64,000 nt of DNA from Trichoderma breve (lineage: Eukaryota > Ascomycota > Sordariomycetes > Hypocreales > Hypocreaceae), in assembly GCF_028502605.1 (NCBI RefSeq), contig NC_079234.1:124001-188000 (forward strand), read 5' to 3'. Below the pieces are notes generated by a model. The model worked only from the letters and a program-made list of their open reading frames with translations, was not told where the DNA came from and made no database searches. Shown here piece by piece: positions 34,024-46,270 of the stretch. The position numbers and the translations under genes are program-made. Position 1 is the stretch's first letter. Each line of letters starts with the position of its first letter.

Positions 34024-37000
34024 TCATTTGCCAAACTCCTCTATCACACTCCGTGCCTCTGTAAACTCATCAAAGTCCCCGACAACAGGCAGATCCAGAC
34101 CAAAGCCCGCCGGACCACCCACCTGCAGAGCTCTCTCTGTCATCCAAACTGGATGAGCGGACAATCCAATGACATTGACGCGGAGGCCGTAACGCATGTC
34201 TTGTGACCCAATCGCTTCTCCATCTTGGCCAAGAATTGATATGAGATGCGGAACTGTACAAACAACTTCCTGGGACTCTTTGGTGCCGGCGGCATCGCAG
34301 AGTGCTGCGTACAGGTACTCATTTTGGAAGGGTATAATCATGTGTTTGTCTCTTGGTGTTTGGTTTTCGATCGACGTAGTCTCACGCTCGTCGTCGCTCA
34401 AGGGTGCAAGAATGGCAGCACCCATTGTGTAGCCGCCACCAATGTATCGATGGACATCAATAACCTTACCCGTGAAGAGTAGTTTTCCAGAACAAACGGC
34501 AAACTGCAATTGTCAATATAAGCTTTTATGCGAGAGGGATACCGAACGTACTATTGCGTCGAGATAGCTCGTTTTATTGCGACGAGCGGAGTGAACTGCC
34601 CGTCCAAGGTACCATGCTTGTGAATGTGTATTTTGCACTGCCGTTGACTTGATGATGGAACCTGGCATCGGATTCGAAGCTGATGCGCAGGAGAGTCCTA
34701 GTTCCACAGCCGTGGTTCTCAGCATCTTCTCCAAGCGGGCAGGCGAGCTCGCTTTCTGTGCATCTCAAGTCAGTCATAGAGCGTGGAATTGTAAGCAGCC
34801 ATTCAGCTAGCTCATACTTACCATGATGACTGACGCATTGCCTTTTGCATCAGTAATGGCACATGGGGTTAGAGAGTGGCCATAGACACTAAAGGTCACT
34901 ACAAATAGTTAGCAAGCACTTTTTTGACAAGCATTTACTTCGTATCGGCTGCGCTTACCGTGATATTTTGTAGGATAAGCTCTACCCATCCCGTCTGCAT
35001 CAACGACGGGGACATTATAATGGCCGCTAACAGGAAAGACGCTCATACCGTTTCCACCACCACTGTATTGTGTCAGCTCTCTTCATATTGCCGGCATTTG
35101 GGATAGGCTTGTAACTTACATTTCTTCAGCCAACAAGGCATGAAAGTTTTTGATGTTCCTTGTTTTGTTAATGGCATCGATAGCGTCGAGAATCTCGTTG
35201 CCACCTGAAATCCGTTCGTTGATGACATTGGGGCTTCCATACCAAGCCGCCATGGCAACCATATCATTTTCCTTGAGAGCTTTGGGTGGAATGATCCTCA
35301 TGTTGCCTTCTCCAACAGTGCGCAACGTGTTCAATCCCTTGAGATACTCGTAGTATGCTGGTCCTCCACCACCGGTGCCCAGGACGCCACAGCCTGTGGT
35401 CATAAACTCCAAGTCCACTTCTGAAACATACCATACGCCGTTTTTGACATTCGGACGATACGTTGCAATATCGACATTCAGGCTTGGTCGTGTGGTAGGC
35501 TCAAGCGCGTTCGGTACAGCGACCTTATCCGTCTCTTGTTCATCTTCTGTGTCGTCATCGAATGATCCGTTCAGGCTTTGCGGAGGCGCCAAATCAACTG
35601 GAATGGCGAGTCTACCCACAGCCCGTACTTGGATACGAATCGTAACCTTTGACATGTATTGAAGTGGCATTTTATTGACTTCGACAATCTTTACATCCTC
35701 CTTCGCTGCGCCTTTTTGTATAGCCTGTTCAATGGCCTTCTTGCAGGCAGCGTCGATAACTGCCTTCTCATCCTTGCCTTCAAGGATTTCGACTGTATCA
35801 ACCTCACCAGAGACCTTACCAATCGCTGCGCCGATAGCATTGGCAGCCCCTTGGTGAATGGGTTGGATACATTTCTCAACACCAGCTAATTCATCAGTGA
35901 CCAGTAAAGCCCCGCCTCCAACTAAGAGAACAGTAACTGGAGCTGCCGAAACCTTCATCTGATCAATCACCCGTTCCAGTTTCTTTTTAATGTCTCGGGA
36001 AGCAAGATTGACGGCTGACTGTGGTATGTCATGAACAAGACTGGGATCGCCAAGAGTAGCTTTACCGGCTGCAACAACAACGTCAGTGGCAGTCAAGGTC
36101 GAGCCACCAAACACCTTTGCTCGTTTTTGGATAAAATGGCCGACAGATGCAGGGCCAACAGAGACGGATGCACCGTCTACAGTAACTATGCTACCACCGC
36201 CTAGTCCGATGGACACAACTTCCGGCATAGAAAATGCCGTGCGAACGCCTGCAATCTCGACGAAGCCCGGAGCCTGACGAGGGAATCCAGATGGTAGCAA
36301 GGCACAAACGTCTGTTGTGGTACCGCCGATATCGACTACCAGAACTTGAGCCTGCTCACAGGATGAGCTGTCACCATTGATGACAGTACCATTAAGAGAT
36401 GTCTCTTCGGCAGACACGCCGTTGGTGGTCCCATGCACGCTATTTGTAGCTCCATGACCCTGGCCAATGCCAGCCAAGAAAGCTGCACCTGTCATGCTAT
36501 TCGTCGGGCCACTGGCAAAAGTCTTGATAGGGAAATCAGCAGCTGATTCAATATCAATAAGCGTGCCGTCGTTCTGAGATAGGTATAATGGGCAGCCAAG
36601 ATTAAGACGTTTCATAGCTCGTTTGAAACTTTTCTTGACGCGGTGACCGGTTCTCAAGATGGAGGCGTTTAAAATAGTCGCATTCTCACGCTCCAAAAAG
36701 CCGATAGGACCGATATCATGAGAACAGATGACTTTGAGATCGGGTGCAGTTTCTAGCATGATTTTCTTACACCGTTCCTCTTGAATCCCATCGTGGTCTA
36801 ATGGTGAGAAGACGCCGACAAGAGCAACAACCTTGACTCCGGCAGCTGTAATGTCCATCGCAGCCTGGCGGATCTGCTGCTCGTTGAGCTCAGCAATCTG
36901 CCTACCATCCATCTCTAGACCACCATCGAGATAGAATACACCACCATCTAAGATATTGCGAAGGCCGACAGGAAAGCCAGAAAAGGGTGGGATCTGGCGA

Positions 37001-37302
37001 GTGAAGGGCCCGCAGAGCCGTACCACAACAACACGATCCAGCCTTCGGGCATCGGCTTCCACAAGAGCGTTGATAAAGTGGGTAGTGCCAATAGTGACGC
37101 TGAGAACTCGTCTCTGGTCAATAGCAGAGCTACTCAGCACTGTTCTAATAGCTTCTTCAATGCCGGTGGTGATATCTGGCGTTGTTGGTGCTTTGTAAGT
37201 AGCGAGGACTCCCCGATTGGGGCTGTTCAGTGCCTTGATATCAATGATTGCCGCATCCGTATTAGTGCCGCCAATATCTACACCGATGCGATATAGAGAC
37301 AT
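34024..37302 (-). CDS. Hydantoinase/oxoprolinase-DUF917 fusion protein, 1015 aa
   Basis: Five exons: a 2183-nt first exon 35120-37302, then 34959-35062, 34822-34898, 34552-34755 and 34024-34503. The N-terminus is a Hydant_A_N/Hydantoinase_A unit with the phosphate-binding motif IGVDIGGTNTDAAI and a second VVDIGGTTTD motif. A Ser/Gly/Asn-rich insertion sits between them at about 280-315. From about residue 630 to the end is a DUF917 (S-methyl-thiohydantoin desulfurase-like) domain, with TGCGVLGTGGGGPAYYEYL and YIGGGYTMGAA. ATP-dependent ring opening of hydantoin- or oxoproline-like lactams is the known role of the first family. DUF917 has been linked to thiohydantoin processing. It is convergent with the Zn2Cys6 gene and close to an NCS1 permease. 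Introns occur only in the C-terminal third. Confidence 0.9.
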
Positions 37303-38121
37303 GGCTGTTGAAGTGGTGGCCTTGGAGCGAATATGGAGGCGATAGACTCAAGTGCACGCGCAATGGCGGATTTATTTATGCGCAATTAATTATATTGTTT
37401 TTACACTTGAGGGGGCTGGATTAATTGACTTTCACGAGGGAAATCGGATTAAATAACCACTTGGAAATACTCAGAGTAATAACCACTGTTCGAGCCTGGT
37501 GATAGATGTGAACAATCATGGCAATCTTTGCCGCGCACACACGGCTAACTACGTGGACCTAGTTTAGCGACAAAGATCTTACAAATGAACGATTATAGTT
37601 GGCCGTAGATATGACAGGTATAGACCACGCAAGGTGAAAATTTAGCCTCATGATTTCAATATCTCATATTTGGCGCTACTAAAAAGACATTGAAGATATG
37701 GAGGATCTAGGTAGTTACATCCGACGAACGGTGGCCGGGTGACTTTAGTGTTTAGTGCTGTGATAGTGTCTTCGGTTAAAGGCAGTTCGTTCGCCGAAGT
37801 TTGCTTCGTTCGCCGTGTGTGAGGGCTAATTCTTATTTGGCCGTGAACAACTGTGGGACCAGACCACTATCGATTTCGGCTTATAGCGGCTTCAAAACAA
37901 TTAATGGACTCTTTTTGCGACATGAGATCCGATGTCTACAAGCTTCCATAGGCTTATGGTGACGGTACATTTCATTGTAAGGTTTATGATGACGTGGATT
38001 ATGATATGCAGAAATAGATTAATATTTAATTAAATAATAGATGTCTATATTGCGCCGACCGTGTTCTAAACTTTGCCCAAATCTATTGATTTCGATAACC
38101 AAAAAAACTTTTTAGTGAAAG
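37303..38121. promoter_or_regulatory. Hydantoinase upstream region with TTCGCCGAA palindrome
   Basis: TTCGCCGAA at 37790-37798 and TTCGCCG at 37809-37815 lie about 490-510 nt upstream of the hydantoinase start. Otherwise AT-rich, with no supported gene and no GCGGGG site. Confidence 0.4.
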
Positions 38122-39546
38122 TTATGCATGATCTTCCCAGGAGTATTCATGGTCTTTTCGATAGTCCTGATATTTATTGCCATCTGTACTGCTTGTCTCG
38201 ACGGAAACATCCGTTATCTTAATGATATGCTGTTGGCTGGAAGTCGACTGTTCATCATCTAATCTATTCCACTTATCCCCTTCTTTCCGGCGGATGCTTG
38301 TCAGTATTTCGCTTTGCTTCCCACCAAGGCTGGTCAGTTGTGTTCCACCCTATAAACAACGAATAGTTAGTGACGCTTCAGACCATCCCGCTGGGAGGGG
38401 GTTCTTACATCGGTTGTTCCTGGTCCAGACTTCATGTCAGACTGTCCAGATGAACCTTGGTAGAACTTCTTGAAAAGGCGACGGAGTGGAGGCAATGAGC
38501 AACTGATGATACCCAAACCTGCCTCCAGGAGCGACCACAGAATTGTTGAACCCCAATTATCTACATCGATAAATGTTGTTAGAAATCCCAGTGTGGGTTT
38601 TGCTTTGTCAGTGGGAAATAGTGGGCAGCGCTCACAAAGAGATTCGTGTGGATATTTGTCAGTATCATAAGCATGATAATATCCCAGGCGTACTAGACCA
38701 GCGGCGCTACCAATGATACCCAAGCTGAGAATGATCTGGACTGAAACCTTCCTTCGCGTTGGCATTTGGAGACGTCGCAGCATGAAGAACGGTGTAATTG
38801 CGCAGGTCCAGTCCACCATGGCCAAAACAACGGAGCCGACGTAACTAATAATGATCCAGCCGTTTTTGAGGCGACAATAGCCACTTCATTGAACTGTTAG
38901 CCAAGTAAAATTTAATTGCAGTAGTGTATCCAACATACAGTTTCTCGTTCCACAAGGCCGGAAGAGGCGAGCAGCTTGCGAACATGATGATTAAACACAC
39001 AAGAGCATTGACAGATAGCAGGGCTATGTTCCCCCAAATGATGTACACGTAGGTACGAGTAGAGCTTAGCCTCAGGATCATAATGGCCATGGCAAGCTTC
39101 GTTAAAATGGATGAGGCAAAGTAAATCATCTCAAACAAAAACATGTAGCTCTTAACCCTGACCTGGTAATAGACGAGCATTCCATCAGGCACATGATCGT
39201 CATGGGCACCTAAACCATAGTAGGTTGCTAGAATGAGAAAGACGACAGAGGGGATGAGAGGAACCTGTTTCATTGTTAAGTTGGTGGTAATAAGGGGATC
39301 AATGGGAATACATCATACCCAGCCAGCTACAGCGAAAATATCATCCCAGCCCCATGCTCGTTGTGATCCTGAAAGGCGCACCCGCACGTAGACGCGCAGT
39401 GCAACGATTATCGTAGCTAAGATAGTTATAACATATGTTATTGCTTGGATCGTCTTTGTGAAGCCATGGACAGGTATCGGAGGCAGGCGATTCGCAATTT
39501 CTGATATACGCTCGCCTTCTTCGTTTCGACCTATCAACAAGGCCAT
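38122..39546 (-). CDS. Seven-helix fungal rhodopsin-domain membrane protein, 393 aa
   Basis: Five exons: 39319-39546, 38939-39264, 38636-38883, 38409-38560 and 38122-38349. An extracellular N-terminus is followed by about seven hydrophobic segments. Family features include RVYVRVRLSGSQRAWGWDD after helix 1, a CSPLPALWN-type loop cysteine before helix 4, and WSLLEAGLGIISCSLPPL at the last helices. A long polar C-terminal tail follows. This is the plant-pathogen-expanded rhodopsin-domain family (PF20684-type) related to PTH11-like receptors. A plasma-membrane sensing role is commonly proposed but rarely proven. Intron 38561-38635 is 75 nt and free of stops, so its retention would add 25 residues in frame. 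Confidence 0.88.
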
Positions 39547-40700
39547 AGCTAAGGGCCAATGAAAGGCCCTTAGGAAGCTGCAGCAGAGAGGGTACTAAGG
39601 GCAGCAAAGGCAATAGGTTGCAAGAATTAACAAAAGGAGAGCAGAAGAAAGTTTACGCGTGTTGCCTTCTGGGAACTAACGTGATAAAAGTATTAAACCG
39701 TAGACACTTCGGACGGACCGTACCGTATTCGTACCGTCAGCGGTGTGTTTGAAAGCTGTTCAATTTTTGATCCCAGTACAAAAGTTCAACCGCCCCATTC
39801 GATCTGGACGTGATCGGCACGTTTGACACATTCCCCTGGCTGACGTGCAGTGCCCAATATCGTATCCTCTCCTAAACTCGTGTTCCTAGCTACAGCCTTT
39901 TTGGCTATTTTCCTTGAACCTATTATCTAAGTCTTTTGTCATCGCTTGTCTTTTGTCATTGCATCAAGATAGTCAGTGCTATTCAGGTTGGATAATAATG
40001 ATTTATCCCTTTTCAGCAAGGAAGTTAAAATACACGCCAACTCTCGGAAGAAACTTCAGTATTTGTAAATCCTTGCAATGAGAAGAATAATTTTAGCTTC
40101 CTTGCGAGTCTAGAAGACTAATCAATTTATTAATTTAGTTTATCTGGAGTCTCTAGATTGCGTGAGATATAAAGGGGAAACCTGGAACTGGGAGGGCGGA
40201 CGTTGTCCTGATGTCGGCAATTTTAGTACTAGTAAGGAGATAAGTCCGGCATTGTTTTTCCGCCATACATATAATGAGTCATAAAATCACATAAAATGCC
40301 TCCACAAGGTCCACTAAAGACGTTTTTTACGACGGTGCAGATGTTGTTGGTTCAGACGATGTTGGTTCAAACGTTGTTGGCTCAAGTAGACTAACTTCAA
40401 TAGCAGGCCGTTGCTACCCTAAACCCCTGTCAGGGACAGGGATTGGTACGGGGCAGACATGAACTCTGTAAGAAATCATATCATCCGGGTGAATAGACCT
40501 GTTCCGCGCAACCCCTGAGTGCAGGAGTTGGAGTAATTTTGTCTAGCAGTAAAGAACAACTGACAGGTGCAGAATCCGTTGCAGTTGAAATGTGGCGCCA
40601 TCCGTATCACAATTTGCTTTCATATTAATAGATTCAAAGTAGCCATGGTTTTCCTTACCGCTGGACAAACATGTAGACGGATGGGTAAGACTTGACGATT
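39547..40700. other. Divergent upstream region, about 1.15 kb
   Basis: Separates the rhodopsin-domain gene and the acyltransferase. It contains a 15-bp triplet repeat (40341-40385) and two TACCGTA-like words near 39720-39740. No other element or gene is supported. Confidence 0.45.
40341..40385 (+). repeat. Three tandem copies of a 15-bp unit
   Basis: Copies at 40341-40355, 40356-40370 and 40371-40385, with variation at a few positions (for example ACGATGTTGGTTCAA). The unit length is a multiple of three, and a short frame starting near 40295 runs through it. There is no independent evidence that it is translated. Confidence 0.75.
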
Positions 40701-42304
40701 ATGTTTGAATTCTTTTTTAATCCATCAAAGGCACCCCAGCCTGTACCGACCGACAAGATTGTCCCGGTTGGCTTCTTTGATGACACCATTATCTTTAGGA
40801 CGTTTGTGCTATATACCTTATTCGTTTTCGACGATGTACTGGACCCTCAGAGCTTACGCACCTCTCTGGAGCGTGTAGTAAGCCGCCCTGGCTGGAACAA
40901 GCTAGGTGCTCGACTGAGAAGAAATGTGCGGGACAAGAACGCTTCCACCCCCTCCGGCGAAGCCAATATATCTAACAACTGCGCTCCCATCATTTAGGAT
41001 CGTGGACAACTTGAGCATCATATCCCAGCCAGCTTTTCTCCAGATCGTCCGGCTGTGGGATTTGAACATGTGGATCATGGCGCCTTGGCTGTGGAAGACC
41101 ACCCCGCGGGATCGTGTATTCCGCATGCTCCCCGTAATGGCCGACCAGCAATCGTTGGAGATCCTGATAAGCTCTCAGAGCTCATCTACGGCCAGGAGAC
41201 ACCCAGATATCTCGATGATTATATCTATACAGACCGTCCTCAGCTTGGTCTGCGCGTTGTCTCGTTCAAGAATTCGACAATAGTCGTCCTCCATTGGATA
41301 CACCTTAGTTTTGACGCCATGGCAAAAAAATCTCTCCTCAATGCGTGGATGCTCATGCTTCAGGGTAGAGAAGACGAGATCCCAGAGCCACTGGCTCCCG
41401 ACGACTATATTTTGGAGCACTGTGGCAAGAAGCCTACAGAGCCCCATGTCCTTGCGGAATACCACATGTCCAAGCCTGGTCTCGTCTGGTGGGTGCTTCA
41501 GAATTGCTACAACCTGGTGGTAAAGAAGCAAGAGCATCGTATGGTCTGCGTGCCCGCTGCTTATATCACGAAATTGAGAGAAAAGGCTCTCGCGGAACTT
41601 GCTGCTCAAGCCCCTAGCGAGAAATGGGAGGCTCCATTCCTGAGCGAAGGAGATATTCTACTGGCTTGGACAACTCGCTTAGCAATTGCTAATCTTCCGG
41701 AGAATTCGGAAACACCTGTAAGTAGTCATTCTTTGGTACATACTCTAGAAGCCATTCAACATTCGTTTACTAAACCTGCTATTTCCAGATTGCTGTACAA
41801 CAAGCATATCAATGGCGGCCGATTTTGAAGGACCTGATACCTGACAAGCGACCATTCCTAAGCAACTGCGTTGGGTTTCTCGTTACTCTAGTGTCAGCTA
41901 AAGATGTGCTTCAGAAGCCGCTTAGCTATCTAGCATCCCAGATCCGCCGCTCGATTAAGGAGCAAGGCTCTCGCGAACAAGTCGAGGCGTACACATCGTT
42001 GATCCGACTTGATCCAGCCAACAGGGCGCCTCCATTTTTTGGCAGCACATCGATGCAGTTACTTATGTTTTCTAATTGGCAAAAAGCCGACATGTACGCG
42101 ACCGATCTGTCAGCCGCAGCTGTTACACCACGGCGCACGCCGCTCACACCATCCTACGTCCAGAGCGTGCAGGGTCCATATAACTTCTCAGATGGAATTA
42201 TTGTCGTGGGCAAAGATCTTGAAGGTAATTATTGGTTCTCTGGGAACAGAGCGAAGGGACTTTGGGGCATGATGGAGAAGAAAATGGAAGAGGAGGTAAT
42301 TTGA
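40701..42304 (+). CDS. BAHD/transferase-family acyltransferase, 486 aa
   Basis: Three exons, 40701-40925, 40998-41717 and 41789-42304, with introns of 72 and 71 nt. Splicing gives the family segment LRRN-DRGQLEHHIP and, at the second junction, IAVQQAYQWRPILKDL. The catalytic HxxxD motif is seen as HLSFD within LHWIHLSFDAMAKK. The C-terminal DFGWG motif of plant BAHD enzymes is not evident, which is common in fungal members. These enzymes transfer acyl groups from CoA to alcohols or amines, and fungal relatives include trichothecene acetyltransferases. The substrate is unknown. It converges on a phenol-2-monooxygenase-like gene 182 nt away, so modification of a hydroxylated aromatic or detoxification is possible. 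Confidence 0.88.
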
Positions 42305-42486
42305 CCAAGCATTATGACTACCCTCTGGTGCCAGCTATCGCGTGATATATCATACATACATAATATAAAGATGACACCTTTGCCTTCATATTCTGTTTTT
42401 ACTTACCATAGGGAACTGGTGGTTCCTCATTCACTGATGAGAAGAAGATCCTGAATTGCTAATGTTTATTGAAAGCTGCTCGATGT

Positions 42487-44856
42487 TTAGTTACTCAGGC
42501 CTTGTAATATGCCGTCAAACCAGTCACAAATCCTAGTCCGTGCCTCCTTTGCAGCGACACTAGTTACCATCCCGACGTGTCCATCCGGTTTTACAATTAC
42601 GACAGCACCTCTCTCCTCATCAATCCCATAATCTTCATATACACTCTGTGTTGACTGGATAGCGTCTTCAGTGGCGACTCTAGATGCCGTGAATATATGG
42701 TCATAGTCCCAGCCGAGCTTGGGATGCCACGAATGATACGTAGAGTCTACGTCCCGTAGCACATCTATCTGGCTACGAGGAGCCGTATGCACCAGGAATA
42801 TCTCTATCATTGGCGTCATTAGTTCGGATTGGAATCGGACAGTCTGCAGACGACGATCGACAATGGGGCAGATATTGATCAGAGGATATCGTGGAATTAA
42901 TGTCTTGCCTAGCCACTGTCCCAAGGTATTGACTGCAAATCGTTGCTCGTCATTGGCGATATTGCCGCCAAAAACCATGATGCGGAAGCGTCCGTCGGAT
43001 GGCGTGCGATGATGAAGCTCCCAGATTCGACCATCAGAGTGATTTGTCACTTGACACGAGGCGAATCTCTTTCCTGGGACAGTGTATTTCGCGAGGCCGT
43101 GTGCTTCATTGTCTACAAGTGTGAGAATACTCGAGGCATAGTTTACACCAATACCAGTTGTGAACTGTTCAAGTGGTCAGATAGTAGCAAGATATTTCTG
43201 AGCTTCCCAAACACATACTAGTGGCGCTTTCTTAAAAAATTGTTTAAGCTCGACTGATGTTTCCATAATATCTTTGGCGGAGTGCATCGAAAGTAATTCG
43301 GAGAACTTCCGGTCGAATGCGATCAGTTCTTTCGCCACCAACTTACGCTCCATATCATAGGTCGGAATAACGGCTTTTGGTCGTACAAGTCCCTTGCATG
43401 CTAGACCAATCTTCCAACCCAGATTATACGTATCTTGCATAGATACGTTCATTCCCTGTCCTGCCTTTGGCGAATGAGTGTGAACGGCGTCTAAAGCGGG
43501 CTATTAGAGTATATGAACACCGGAAGAGAGCAGTCAAAGCTATATTGACGTACCGCCGGCAAGGAAAATACGTCCTTGCTTATCAAAATGATCTCCTGAT
43601 CTCTGTCCAATTCGATATGCGCTCCACCAGTGTATATACGTGAAGTCAATGGTGTAAGGGCTGAGAATTCTCCTGGCAGTCTCTATCAGCACCTTAGGGG
43701 TGACCATGGATCTGGTCAGCCGGCCATTAGTTGACAAACTGTCCGTTAATTGAATGTACAGCCTAACGAGTTTATTTTCCCTTGGAATTATCATGAGACT
43801 TCCACCGCTAGTACTGCGCACCATACTGCGAACTCGAATATCGGCTGCTTCTAGGTTAGGATTTGCTATGCAGCGAAGTGTAATAAGGCATTTCCCACTT
43901 ACGAAAGTCAGTGACCGGGATTATATCCATCGCACCCCTGGAGCAAATTTGTCATTTAGCTGTGCAGCAACTTCAACTGACGTCTTGGCGAAAGACAGAC
44001 TCACCAGATGGCCGCCGTAGTCTCGCCCCGCAGCCTAAATTCCTGTCCCAAGGCTTTACGTACCCATGAATGTGCACCATCACATCCTACCAGATACTTT
44101 GCCAGAACCAGCTCCTCCGCCCCCGGTTGGGCGTTCTGCAGATATGTTGGCTTTGAATCATCATCTCCAAAGCTGGTTTTGTGCAGGCTTTTATCCATAT
44201 TACCACAGCTCTTTGCATCAACCTCACTTGCTTCGTCAAAATGTTTTAGGGTAACCATCACAGGATAGGCATCTTGATCATCGATAAGAGTTGCATCGAT
44301 ATGGAGGGAAGATGGGGCAATATTGCCCTCAATTCTCACCTCAGGGTGGCTTGGTACAGATGCTGACGCTCTGATGGCTCGTATAAGGAAGCCTTCGATA
44401 ACACCTTGGTGAATCGTACCTGTGCAGTCGAAGCGCGACAGGCCTTTCATATTATTTGGAACTCTTGAGCTGCGGTGGATCTTGCCATTCTCATCTGGAT
44501 CCCAAAACGTTGCCTCTGTTGATGATTCGTTAAGGTCTGTTTGCCTCAAAGAACACTCTTGAACGTACCTTTGACGTGAGTTGATTCTCTCCAAATTTGA
44601 TCCAATCCAAAAGAATCTAGGATCTCGAATGTACGCGATTGAATGCTGAACAATGAATCAGAGTTGTGTTTTGAGATCATGGCCTCATTTGAAGCGCTTG
44701 CCCATCAGCCTGTCCCGCAGCAACAGGAGTGGCTCTTTTCTCCACAACACGAGCATTAATACCAAGCCTAGCCATCCATAGTGCGCACATTAGCCCAGCC
44801 GGACCAGCGCCGATTATAAGCACATCAACTTTGGATACGGAGGAATAGGTGGGCAT
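42487..44856 (-). CDS. Phenol 2-monooxygenase-like FAD hydroxylase with a GC-AG intron, 674 aa
   Basis: Seven exons: 44702-44856, 44569-44645, 44005-44515, 43903-43937, 43554-43850, 43219-43490 and 42487-43164. The first intron (44646-44701) begins GCAAGC rather than GT and ends TTCAG. Only this junction restores the conserved GQADGIQSRTFEILDSFG segment. The Rossmann motif GAGPAG is near residues 16-21, the DG motif reads YLVGCDGAHSWVRKAL, and GRIFLAGDAVHTHSPKAGQG binds FAD ribityl. The C-terminus is the thioredoxin-like dimerisation domain of phenol hydroxylases (RFRIMVFGGNI onward). It should ortho-hydroxylate phenols with NADPH and O2. It is a separate paralog-type hydroxylase from the one at 23808. 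It converges on the acyltransferase and is divergent from the GMC oxidoreductase. Confidence 0.92.
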
Positions 44857-45174
44857 CTTGTTTTCTGGCTACGTATTTGCGTATCTAGGATGTAATTGAA
44901 AGGTTCACCTGTTTCAGTTTGAGTGCTGAGGCACCTGATTACTTATAGATGTACGTCTACTAAGAATACTGTGTTTTAATGTCTTTGAAGAAGCTCTTCG
45001 TACGGTAAGGAAGCGCCCGGAAGCCGCTTTACATCAGCTTCGTGACCCTATGGCGCGGCCCATTAATTGTAGCTGTATATTTGCCACCATAAGCTCGGAG
45101 TTTCCAACCAGCGAACTTAAAATATTGGATTTGATATGACAACTTCTGAATGTTATAGGAGAGAGGGCCTATAA

Positions 45175-45212
45175 ACTTTGCACCTCGGTAGGAACTTTGC
45201 ACCTCGGTAGGG
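45175..45212. repeat. 19-bp tandem duplication
   Basis: Two adjacent copies of ACTTTGCACCTCGGTAGGA/G differ only at the last base. Confidence 0.9.
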
Positions 45213-45252
45213 GTGATATCATTATGGATAGTGACAACATCTTCGCGGCACA

Positions 45253-45292
45253 TGACAGTAATGCCGACAATTTGACAGTAATGCCGATAATT
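45253..45292. repeat. 20-bp tandem duplication
   Basis: Two adjacent 20-bp copies beginning TGACAGTAATGCCGA differ at one position (C/T). Confidence 0.9.
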
Positions 45293-46230
45293 TGAGCAAC
45301 GTCGTTTGGCCGCATGATGCTCACTATATTTTTTACAAATACATCTGAAGCTGATGGTGGCTACTCTTTCAACGGGCGTTGAGATCTCCATGGCGATCCA
45401 GCCGCTTAACGTATTTCTCATCAGCTTTCTAATGCATTTGGTACGGAAGCATTCACATAAAAATACTATCTGTAGAGTACAAAAATCTTGAATATAACAC
45501 ATTTCAAACCTGTACGCAGAAGCTTGATGGGTATTTGACTGTTTACGTGCCAATTCCCTTCAATAGAGCTCATTGATCTTCCTAAAGCTAGACTCCCACC
45601 CTCGTAAAAGAACCCTAGGCCGAGGTAGTAACAGCAAGGAATAGGCGCATATCATATATACTAATGAATTTCCGTGGTGTTAGACCTCTAGATCTAAAGA
45701 ATAAAGCTAAAACAAAAAAATGAGCCCCCCATCTTGTCGGGGATGGTAAAGTAGTCATGGGAAACTGATGTGGGGTAAAGAAGAGTGAGATCTGCTTAGA
45801 AGCCTGAAGGTGGATTTTAGGTGTGGCTGTGTCAGGGCTCTTGTTCGACGGAGCTGGTAAGTCGGCAGATCTCCCTTGACGTATGGCGTCTGGTATTACC
45901 TCCTGGCTTATGGGAGCATAGCTTTATCAACGGCTTCGCTGTCTTCGACACGTTCGAGTGTGATATAATGAAATTTGATGGGGTCAATCGTGGATTAAAA
46001 GGATGTTCATCCTGGATACTGTTTTGCTCTGGTCGTTTAATGTGAGCAAGGGAGTGGAGGGCCAATGGCTTTTTTCCGGCAGTTTCGTAGCAAATCAATA
46101 GCAGAGGCAAGATAAAAGCGGTGGATTTGTTGCAGAAATAGCATCAATCATGAAGGATTTTGTTTTGTGACAATGCACAGGGGCAAATTCTCAAAGTTAG
46201 AGCCGCTGCTGGCTGATAGGCTGGAAAGAA

Positions 46231-46270
46231 GACACTTTGGAGCCGAGGTCGACACTTTGGAGCCGAGGTT
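46231..46270. repeat. 20-bp tandem duplication
   Basis: Two adjacent copies of GACACTTTGGAGCCGAGGTC/T differ only at the last base. It lies within the unrecognised minus-strand frame 46148-46504, where it is not a multiple of three. Confidence 0.9.

Noticed and set aside
45029..45553. Open minus-strand frame of 174 codons
   Set aside because: No family features, odd Cys/Arg/Tyr-rich composition, and it runs through two young tandem duplications that are not multiples of three. Probably chance.
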